From: Geofilum sp964396555
GTDB taxonomy: Bacteria > Bacteroidota > Bacteroidia > Bacteroidales > Marinilabiliaceae
Direction of reading: 5' to 3'
DNA length: 7,146 nt
Assembly: GCA_964396555.1 (NCBI GenBank)
Contig: CAYNFX010000095.1
Location: 1 to 7,146 of the forward strand
A model generated the notes under the pieces. It had not been told where the DNA came from and searched no databases. It was given only the letters and a program-made list of their open reading frames with translations. A program made the translations under genes and the position numbers. This document shows, piece by piece, positions 1 to 5,902 of the stretch (positions are counted from its first letter, which is position 1; each line of letters opens with the position of its first letter).

Positions 1-149
1 CACAAGTTGGCGGACGTACTATCGTGGTCAATAAGTCTGTAGAGAGAAAAGAAGGAGGTGGCGGTGGAGAAAGACGTCGTCCTTCCGGAAATCAAAGAAG
101 CGGAGGCTATGGCAGCGACAGAAGAGGCGGCGGCGGATACCACCGTTAA
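1..149 (+). CDS. RNA-binding protein (RRM family), C-terminal end only
   Basis: The reading frame starts at base 3 and is open to the TAA at 147-149, giving 48 residues; the start lies outside the window. The visible part begins QVGGRTIVVNKSVERK, which matches the last beta strand of a single RRM domain (gene-family pattern GR.I.VN.A), then a low-complexity tail rich in Gly, Arg and Ser that ends GGGGYHR. This layout, one RRM plus a short Gly/Arg-rich tail, is that of the small cold-shock-like RNA-binding proteins common in Bacteroidota and Cyanobacteria, which bind single-stranded RNA in the cytoplasm. The hairpin at 170-205 follows the stop by 20 nt and would end its transcript. The family call rests on the last beta strand and tail only, because RNP1 and RNP2 are not in the window. 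Confidence 0.8.
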   Translation, partial: QVGGRTIVVNKSVERKEGGGGGERRRPSGNQRSGGYGSDRRGGGGYHR

Positions 150-169
150 TTCTTGTTGATCGGATATGA

Positions 170-205
170 AAAACAGGCTACCTTCCGGTAGCCTGTTTTC
201 TTTTT
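170..205. terminator. Bidirectional intrinsic terminator between convergent genes
   Basis: A perfect 13-bp inverted repeat (170-182 and 187-199, core CAGGCTACC/GGTAGCCTG) closes a 4-nt loop. On + the loop is UUCC and the stem is followed by a T-rich run to 205. On - the loop is GGAA (a GNRA tetraloop) and the stem ends in five T. It sits between the RRM gene stop (149) and the stop of the convergent metal exporter (296), so one element can end both transcripts. No other hairpin is seen in 206-295. Confidence 0.9.
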
Positions 206-295
206 ATAAGGCATGTAATGTTTGTTGCTCCAGGTCTTTGCTTTTCAGCTTGCACTACTCCTTTATCCTCTACAGCAAAACGTCTTAATATCTTC

Positions 296-1204
296 TTAAC
301 AGCACTGAGAACAGTCTTCACCATCAAACTCCAGGGCTATCGTTGGATGATCCACTCCATAACTTCGTATTATCCTATTAGCCTTGGTACGAATCTCAAT
401 CTGTTCTGCCACGGTCACGTCTGATTGTACAACAAGGTGTATACTCAAAACATTGAAAGAACCATCCAGACTCCATACATGAGTATCATGAATACTTTTG
501 ACCTTGTCTAGTGTAAGGAGTTCCTTTTCCATTCCCTCCCTGTCAAAATCACTTGGGGAGGTCTGAAGGAACACATTTAGAATTGCCCTTAGGTTCCTTA
601 TTACATTCACAAGTATAAATATTGATACCCCTATTGACAACAATGGATCTATCCAGTACCAGGATGTATAGTAAATTATTAAAGAGCCAATAAGAACAGC
701 CACCCATCCAAGCACATCCTCAAGCATGTGTAACATAACAGACCTGCTGTTTAGCGACTTTCCTCCTCCACTTAACCTCAAGGCTGCCAGGCCATTAAAC
801 ACTATGCCAAGTATTGCCATCCATAGCATACCTTCAGCCATTACCTCTTCTGGGTAGAACAGCCTAGGAATGGATTCATAGAGGATCAGTACACAGCCAA
901 TAACCAGAATGCCACTAGTCAACAAAGCCCCAAGTGTAGAATACCTTCTATATCCATATGTGTATTTATTGTCCCTTGTCTTTGAAGCCTTCTTTTCAAG
1001 CCAAAGTGCGCTGCTGATGGCAATCGTATCTCCAAGATCATGGACCGCATCTGAGAGTATTGCCATGGAGTTAGTCATGGCACCGGCAATAAACTCAATA
1101 ATTGTAAAAAAGAAGTTTAGCAGGAAAGCACCGATCATGCGCCTTCTAACCCCTTTCATATCCTCTTCATTTTCTCTTCTATGGATATGGTGATGATGGT
1201 CCAT
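296..1204 (-). CDS. Cation diffusion facilitator (CDF) metal exporter, CzcD/ZitB-like
   Basis: This is an inner-membrane metal/proton antiporter of the CDF family, which moves Zn(II) and often Co, Cd or Ni out of the cytoplasm. With the ATG at 1204 it is 302 aa, the normal family length. Six membrane segments are visible at about residues 23-41, 47-69, 89-109, 125-142, 156-178 and 185-203. The metal site is clear: H55 and D59 in helix 2 (SDAVHDLGD) and H159 and D163 in helix 5 (HMLEDVLG), the HxxxD pair typical of zinc-type CDFs. A cytoplasmic C-terminal domain follows (SIHDTHVWSLDG, with H239, H242, H256). The N terminus is MDHHHHIH and the C terminus ends CSQCC, both possible metal-capturing tails. 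The frame stays open upstream to an ATG at 1246 and a TTG at 1261; I chose 1204 because CDF proteins often begin with a His-rich stretch just before helix 1, and no Shine-Dalgarno site favours the longer forms. Metal specificity cannot be settled from sequence. Confidence 0.9.
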   Translation of the reverse strand: MDHHHHIHRRENEEDMKGVRRRMIGAFLLNFFFTIIEFIAGAMTNSMAILSDAVHDLGDTIAISSALWLEKKASKTRDNKYTYGYRRYSTLGALLTSGILVIGCVLILYESIPRLFYPEEVMAEGMLWMAILGIVFNGLAALRLSGGGKSLNSRSVMLHMLEDVLGWVAVLIGSLIIYYTSWYWIDPLLSIGVSIFILVNVIRNLRAILNVFLQTSPSDFDREGMEKELLTLDKVKSIHDTHVWSLDGSFNVLSIHLVVQSDVTVAEQIEIRTKANRIIRSYGVDHPTIALEFDGEDCSQCC

Positions 1205-1391
1205 ACAATTAGGATTTATCACAAAGGAAACTAAACCGAAAGACATTTTCAAGCAAAACAAAACAAATACAGGAATAAAGGGTCAACACAACCGGTATAT
1301 TCATGCATCGCCGGATATAGTACTGTCAAGTAATTGGACAAATAAGAATCATCTTGTTATAAGTAGTGCCGTTCTTTACTTAGGATAAACG

Positions 1392-1429
1392 TTTTGACAG
1401 GCATATTGGTATTTCTCCATTTATATTTG
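1392..1429 (+). promoter_or_regulatory. Candidate Bacteroidota-type promoter for the uronate operon
   Basis: TATATTTG at 1422-1429 matches the Bacteroidetes -7 consensus TAnnTTTG exactly and lies 55 nt before the uxaC ATG. The upstream partner is less convincing: TTTTGACA at 1392-1399 contains the TTTG of a -33 element, but the gap to the -7 box is about 25 nt, longer than the usual 19-21. It would place the transcript start near 1435 and the palindrome at 1461-1470 in the leader. The rest of 1205-1484 shows only weak repeats, such as TAAGTA/TACTTA at 1360-1382. I found no matching element for the divergent CDF gene. Confidence 0.4.
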
Positions 1430-1445
1430 CAATAATTCACTAGCA

Positions 1446-1486
1446 ATTGTATATTCGTGTTCGTTAACGACAATACACAATACAAT
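1446..1486. promoter_or_regulatory. Palindromic candidate operator before uxaC
   Basis: The perfect 10-bp palindrome TCGTTAACGA (1461-1470) sits 14 nt before the uxaC start codon. Around nearly the same centre are two arms, ATTGTAT (1446-1452) and ATACAAT (1480-1486), which pair perfectly and reach the first two bases of the ATG. A GTTAAC core flanked by symmetric bases is the general shape of LacI- or GntR-family operators, and such regulators often control uronate genes; which family, if any, binds here is inference. The outer arms could also form an RNA hairpin covering the start codon. Confidence 0.35.
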
Positions 1487-2704
1487 GGGACACTTTATAA
1501 ATGAAGACTTTGCATTGGAAGGCAAAAAAGCCAGGCAGTTATACCATGATTATGCCAGCAAGCTTCCAATAATAGATTTTCACTGTCACCTGTCTCCTGC
1601 TATGATAGCAGAGGATTATCACTTTCAGGACCTCGGAGAGGCATGGCTTGCAGGTGATCATTACAAGTGGAGGGCCATGCGCACCCATGGAGTAAACGAA
1701 GCATACTGCACAGGTAATAAAAGCTACAGGGAAAAGTTCCTTAAATGGGCTGAAACTGTTCCCTACACCCTTTGTAACCCTTTGTATCACTGGACTCATC
1801 TTGAACTTGCAAGGCATTTCGCTATTTTCGATCTCCTCTCTCCTGCAAATGCTGACAAGATATTTGATAAGGCAAGCGCCATGCTTGCCGGTAAAGACAT
1901 GGGTACCCGTGGCATACTAAAGATGATGAAGGTAGAGGTNNNNNNNNNNNNNNNNNNNNNNNNNNNNNNNNNNNNNNNNNNNNNNNNNNNNNNNNNNNNN
2001 NNNNNNNNNNNNNNNNNNNNNNNNNNNNNNNNNNNNNNNTTGCGGATTTCGTCTCAAAAGCCCCGAAGGCTTTTGAAAAGATTAGGTCAGGCAAAGCATT
2101 GGATGTGGACGAAAATGAGGCTTACTGCACCTATATGATGTACGAGCTTTGTAAGATGAACCACAAACGCGGTTGGGTACAGCAATTTCACCTTGGCGCT
2201 ATACGCAATAACAATACTCGCATCTTTAGAAATGTGGGACTGGATACCGGACACGACTCTATTGGCAACAATCAGGATTCATACAGGATGTCCCGCTTCC
2301 TCGACCTGCTGGACAATGAGGACAAGCTAGCAAAATCAATACTATACAATCTCAATCCAGCTGATAATGAAATGTTTATCACCATGACAGGCAACTTCCA
2401 GGATGGCAGTGTGGCAGGTAAGATGCAATACGGAGCTGCCTGGTGGTTTCTCGACCAAAAGGCCGGAATGGAAAAGCACCTGAAGGATCTTTCAGTTCTT
2501 GGATTGCTGAGTCATTTTGTAGGAATGGTTACCGACTCACGTAGCTTCCTCTCCTACCCTCGTCATGAATATTTCAGAAGGATAGTATGTAACTACATAG
2601 GTGGAGAAGTTGAGAAAGGCTTAATACCTAATGATGACTCTCTGCTTAAAGAACTTATAGAAAGAGTCTCCTACCGCAATGCAGCAGAGTATTTCGGATT
2701 CTAA
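1485..2704 (+). CDS. uxaC: Glucuronate (uronate) isomerase, interrupted by a sequence gap
   Basis: Uronate isomerase of the amidohydrolase superfamily, cytoplasmic; it converts D-glucuronate to D-fructuronate and D-galacturonate to D-tagaturonate. The part before the gap (about 151 residues) starts MGHFINEDFALEGKKARQLY, in register with the N terminus of E. coli UxaC, and carries the metal-binding HxH at H33 and H35 (IIDFHCHLSP), then GDHYKWRAMR and NPLYHWTHLEL. The part after the gap resumes at about 2042 (ADFVSKAPKAFEK) and runs 220 residues to TAA, with GWVQQFHLGAIRNNN, ILYNLNPADNE and the strongly conserved MVTDSRSFLSYPRHEYFRR. The two parts are in different frames across the 100 N, so the gap length is a placeholder. 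The family is about 465-470 aa and 371-372 residues are visible, so roughly 95-98 residues are missing, including the region around the usual TTDDP segment. I treat this as one intact gene with missing sequence, not a pseudogene. It is the first gene of the cluster; kdgK follows after 47 nt. Confidence 0.95.
1940..2039. other. Assembly gap (100 N) inside uxaC
   Basis: Exactly 100 N, the usual filler for a gap of unknown size. The two flanks share no sequence, so real sequence is missing. The frame changes across the gap (coding frame from 1485 before, frame of 2042 after), and the family length suggests about 290 missing nt. Confidence 0.97.
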
Positions 2705-2751
2705 AAAATCGATTGGACGATTGTACAGATTAGGACAAAACACGCCGATAT

Positions 2752-3789
2752 ATGAAACAAAGAATTGTAATGTTCGGAGAGATCATGCTCAGGCTCTCTA
2801 CCCCAGGATTTCAACGCTTTACACAAGCTACTTCCTTTGACGCTTGCTATGGAGGTGGTGAGGCAAATGTAGCTGTCTCACTGGCAAACTTTGGAATGGA
2901 TGCATCCTTAGTGACAGTTCTCCCCCAAAATGACATAGGTGATGCCTGCCATAGTGAACTAAGAAAATATGGTGTTGATACCAGTAGTATAAAATTTGGA
3001 GGTGAACGACTTGGTATTTATTTCCTTGAGACCGGAGCAGTTGCTCGTCCCTCCAAGGTAATTTACGACCGTGCATACTCGTCCTTCTCACAGGTACAGA
3101 AAGGTGATTTCGACTGGGATAAGATATATGAAGGAGCCACCTGGTTTCACTGGACAGGTATCACACCGGCCGTTTCCCAGGGTGCCGCAGATGTATGTCT
3201 TGAGGCAATAAAGGCAGCCAATAGATTGGGTATAACAGTATCAACCGATCTTAACTATAGGAAGAATCTATGGAAGTATGGCAAAAAAGCAAGTGAGGTA
3301 ATGCCCGAACTGATTGAAGGTTGTGACATAGTACTCGGCAATGAGGAAGATGCTGCCATGGTACTTGACATCAAACCCGAAGGAGTAAATATTGAAGGGG
3401 GACATGTGGAAGCCGAGGCATACCGCAGTGTATCCAGTCAGATAATGGAACGTTTCCCAAGAGTCAAAAAAGTAATTACAACCCTCCGCGGTTCTATAAA
3501 TGCCAACCATAATACATGGTCAGGTGTCCTTTACGATGGAACAAACCTATACACAGCTCCCACCTATCAGATTACACACATCGTGGACCGTGTGGGTGGT
3601 GGCGACTCCTTTATGGGAGGCTTGATCTACGGGCTGCTAAGCTACCCCGGTGATGATGCCAAGGCATTAAACTTTGCCGCAGCTGCTTCATGCCTGAAGC
3701 ACACTATCTTGGGTGACTTCAACCAGGTTAGTGTCGAAGAGGTAGAAAAACTGATGGGTGGTGATGCATCTGGTAGGGTATCCAGATAG
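2752..3789 (+). CDS. kdgK: 2-keto-3-deoxygluconate kinase (PfkB/ribokinase family)
   Basis: Cytoplasmic kinase that phosphorylates 2-keto-3-deoxy-D-gluconate (KDG) with ATP to KDPG, the substrate of the aldolase encoded next. It is 345 aa, normal for the family. Seen in order: the N-terminal strand and substrate loop GGGEANVAVSLANFG (34-48); Y105-D-R107 (VIYDRAYS), matching the YxR that holds the KDG carboxylate in known KDG kinases; D166-x-N-Y-R170; NEED near 197-200; and the PfkB signature DRVGGGDSFMGG (279-290) with anion-hole glycines 282-284 and catalytic base D285. The ATG is at 2752, without a Shine-Dalgarno site. It lies 47 nt after uxaC and 111 nt before eda on the same strand. The neighbours make KDG much more likely than fructose or ribose as substrate. 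The next kinase (4813) is a distant paralogue. Confidence 0.9.
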   Translation: MKQRIVMFGEIMLRLSTPGFQRFTQATSFDACYGGGEANVAVSLANFGMDASLVTVLPQNDIGDACHSELRKYGVDTSSIKFGGERLGIYFLETGAVARPSKVIYDRAYSSFSQVQKGDFDWDKIYEGATWFHWTGITPAVSQGAADVCLEAIKAANRLGITVSTDLNYRKNLWKYGKKASEVMPELIEGCDIVLGNEEDAAMVLDIKPEGVNIEGGHVEAEAYRSVSSQIMERFPRVKKVITTLRGSINANHNTWSGVLYDGTNLYTAPTYQITHIVDRVGGGDSFMGGLIYGLLSYPGDDAKALNFAAAASCLKHTILGDFNQVSVEEVEKLMGGDASGRVSR

Positions 3790-3900
3790 GATAACATTGT
3801 GGTGTTCAATCCTCCCTGCTTTTTTATCTGAAAAAGAGTCATGGCAGGTGGTGCGAGAAAGCCAAATAGCGTATAGCGGTTACCTAAAAATTAAAATAAA

Positions 3901-4730
3901 ATGGCAAAGTACGGTCGCAGTGAAGTATTTATGGCAATGAAGGACACCGGCGTGGTACCGGTATTCTTCCACAAAGATATTGAAGTTTGCAAGCAGGTTG
4001 TAAAAGCCTGCTATGATGGAGGAATAAGGGTTTTTGAATTTGTAAACCGCGGAGACTTCGCACATGAGATCTTTAGCGAACTCAACAAATATGTACATCG
4101 TGAACTGCCGGGCATGATTCNNNNNNNNNNNNNNNNNNNNNNNNNNNNNNNNNNNNNNNNNNNNNNNNNNNNNNNNNNNNNNNNNNNNNNNNNNNNNNNN
4201 NNNNNNNNNNNNNNNNNNNNGAGATCTTTAGCGAACTCAACAAATATGTACATCGTGAACTGCCGGGCATGATTCTGGGAGCCGGTTCTATTGTCGAAGC
4301 ACCCACAGCTGCAATTTTCATTCAGTCAGGTGCAAACTTTATTGTATCCCCTCTGTTGAATGAGGAGATAGCCAAGGTATGCAACAGACGCGGAGTAGCC
4401 TGGGCGCCGGGATGTGGAACCATTAGCGAAATAGGAAGGGCTCAGGAGCTTGGTGCTGAAGTCATAAAAGCCTTCCCCGCCTCAGAAATTGGAGGCCCCT
4501 CTTTTGTAAAAGCTGTCAAAGGCCCCATGCCTTGGACCAACATTATGCCGACAGGCGGTGTTGATACAACTGAGGCCAATCTGTCTGCCTGGTTTAATGC
4601 CGGAGTATTCTGTGTCGGTATGGGATCCAACCTCTTCCCAAAAGAGATTATTGACAGTGGAAACTATGACGCTCTTGCTCAAAAAGCAAAGGAACTGATA
4701 GATACAATTAAAAAAGTAAGAAAAGTTTAA
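3901..4730 (+). CDS. eda: KDPG/KHG aldolase, split by a false gap
   Basis: Cytoplasmic class I aldolase that cleaves 2-keto-3-deoxy-6-phosphogluconate to pyruvate and glyceraldehyde-3-phosphate; related enzymes also split 4-hydroxy-2-oxoglutarate. As written, the gene is broken by 100 N at 4121-4220, but the same 55 bases end the left part and begin the right part. Removing the gap and one copy (155 nt) gives one continuous 224-aa frame, close to the usual length of 205-225. In that numbering E46 and R50 (VFEFVNRGD) match the catalytic Glu and the Arg of E. coli Eda, S78 lies in LGAGSIV where E. coli has Thr, P99 is in IVSPLLN, and K138 in VIKAFPASEIGG is the Schiff-base lysine. MPTGGVD is the phosphate-binding loop. 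The start ATG follows an A-rich leader (TTAAAATAAA) typical of Bacteroidota. The 111-nt spacer from kdgK holds no convincing promoter or terminator. Confidence 0.93.
4066..4120 (+). repeat. 55-bp duplicated contig end, left copy
   Basis: Identical over all 55 bases to 4221-4275, and both copies abut the 100 N directly. It encodes the eda stretch from about EIFSELNKYVHRELPGM. The exact match, the abutment on both sides and the length of 55 (a common de Bruijn k-mer size) point to two contigs sharing an end overlap that the scaffolder did not merge. Confidence 0.95.
4121..4220. other. Assembly gap (100 N) inside eda, probably no missing sequence
   Basis: A run of exactly 100 N between two identical 55-bp flanks. 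The simplest reading is that the contigs overlap and the gap has no real content; joining them at the overlap restores the eda frame exactly. Confidence 0.97.
4221..4275 (+). repeat. 55-bp duplicated contig end, right copy
   Basis: Second copy of 4066-4120, starting at the first base after the N run. The sequence then continues into LGAGSIVEAP, the normal continuation of eda. Confidence 0.95.
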
Positions 4731-4812
4731 GAAGCTATATTGTTGAGGGGGCAGGGAAAACTATTGGAAGAGGCAGATGAGACAAATGGAATAAAATAAT
4801 AACTTAGACATT

Positions 4813-5892
4813 ATGAGTTTGAAACTGAGGAAAGACTGCAAATGGGGGCTGCTTGTTCCATCAAGCATGGGTGTCCGCATCACCCCGGTCAACCACCAGC
4901 CTGTACATTGCAGTGACACCTTTCATATGCAGGCCACCAGTGCTGAAACTAATGTGGCAACAATTCCAGCATACCTTGGCCTTCCGGTCAAAGTACTCAC
5001 AGCCTTTGTAAAGGATAGCCCCATAGCACAGTTTATTAAGAGTGACCTGCGCAAACGCAGATTGGATTATGAAGGTCCTGAGATTGCCCAGGGTGGTCCA
5101 TGGGGATACAGGCACCAGTTTAATATAGCTGACAGCGGATTTGGAGTACGCGGACCCAAGGTGCAGAACGACCGAGCCGGTGAGGTTGGATGCATCCTTA
5201 ATTCAAACTTCTATGACCTTGAAAGGATATTCGGCGAGGAAGGTGTCCAGATAGTGCACTTGTCCGGTCTTATTGCTGCCTTGTCGCCTGAGACAGGCAA
5301 ATTCTGTGTTGAACTGGCCCGGATTGCCAAGAAACACGGAACACTTATCTCATTCGACATTAACTTTAGAGCTTCCTTTTGGGAAGGAAGGGAAAAAGAA
5401 CTGAGGGAGATATTCAACGAGATAGCCTCCCTGAGTGATATTATTATTGGTTTCAAGGAAGTTTTCAACCTGTGCCTGGGACATGAGATGCCTGAAACTC
5501 ACGGTGTGAGCGTAAGCGAGACAATGGCTGACTTCAAAAAGGTACTCCTTCAAATGAGAAAGTACTGCCCGAATGTATCAGTACTTATAACAACCTTCCG
5601 CAACGAATTAAGTGTCAATGAACACCTCTGGGGTGGAGTAATGCTTGCCGGGGAAGAATGGTATGAGGTGGAACCGAGACCAATCAGGGTACTCGACCGT
5701 ATCGGAGGAGGAGACGGTTTTATGGGAGGACTGCTTTACGGAATCCTCAAGGGCTGGGAGCCCGAAAAATGGCTACAGTTTGGTTGGGCAACTGGTGCAC
5801 TTGCGACTACCTTTATAACTGATTATGCACTACCTTCGGACGAGGCTTCGGTCTGGAGTATATGGAGAGGAAATACGAAAGTGGTAAGGTAA
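4813..5892 (+). CDS. PfkB-family sugar(-acid) kinase, second and divergent
   Basis: A 359-aa cytoplasmic kinase of the PfkB/ribokinase family; the substrate is not known. The C-terminal signature DRIGGGDGFMGG (295-306, catalytic base D301) closely parallels that of the kdgK product, and the core is colinear with it. The substrate side differs. The loop GGGEANVA becomes ATSAETNVA (41-49), and the KDG-kinase YxR becomes N119-D-R121 (KVQNDRAGEV), so the tyrosine is lost but the arginine stays. The second arginine is also kept: D182-x-N-F-R186 matches DLNYR of KdgK. Two conserved carboxylate-side arginines suggest a sugar-acid substrate, for example a 2-keto-3-deoxy acid of another configuration; this is inference. 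The N terminus is about 10 residues longer than KdgK, starting MSLKLRKDCKWGLLVPSSMG. It begins 82 nt after eda and ends only 10 nt before the LarA-family gene, so the two are probably translated from one message and linked in function. Confidence 0.8.
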   Translation: MSLKLRKDCKWGLLVPSSMGVRITPVNHQPVHCSDTFHMQATSAETNVATIPAYLGLPVKVLTAFVKDSPIAQFIKSDLRKRRLDYEGPEIAQGGPWGYRHQFNIADSGFGVRGPKVQNDRAGEVGCILNSNFYDLERIFGEEGVQIVHLSGLIAALSPETGKFCVELARIAKKHGTLISFDINFRASFWEGREKELREIFNEIASLSDIIIGFKEVFNLCLGHEMPETHGVSVSETMADFKKVLLQMRKYCPNVSVLITTFRNELSVNEHLWGGVMLAGEEWYEVEPRPIRVLDRIGGGDGFMGGLLYGILKGWEPEKWLQFGWATGALATTFITDYALPSDEASVWSIWRGNTKVVR

Positions 5893-5902
5893 AACAAAGT
5901 TT

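Noticed and set aside
218..424. Open frame of 68 codons on + overlapping the end of the CDF gene
   Set aside because: Most of it is antisense to the conserved C-terminal domain of the CDF protein, and no family is recognisable.
909..1193. Open frame of 94 codons on + opposite the CDF membrane helices
   Set aside because: Antisense to conserved transmembrane segments; the hydrophobic look is a by-product of the opposite strand.
1360..1382. TAAGTA/TACTTA inverted repeat in the divergent intergenic region
   Set aside because: Only 6 bp with an 11-nt loop in AT-rich DNA; expected by chance.
3806..3848. Possible hairpin in the kdgK-eda spacer (CTTTTT/AAAAAG, flanked by CCTGC/GCAGG)
   Set aside because: The stem is AT-only and short, the outer arms are unevenly spaced, and no T run follows, so it is not a convincing terminator.
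3642..4098. Short open frames on both strands around the kdgK-eda spacer
   Set aside because: They overlap kdgK or eda in other frames and have no start context or family features.
4066..4275. The 55-bp direct repeat as a biological duplication or attachment site
   Set aside because: Both copies abut the N run exactly and collapsing them restores a full aldolase frame; contig-end overlap explains everything.
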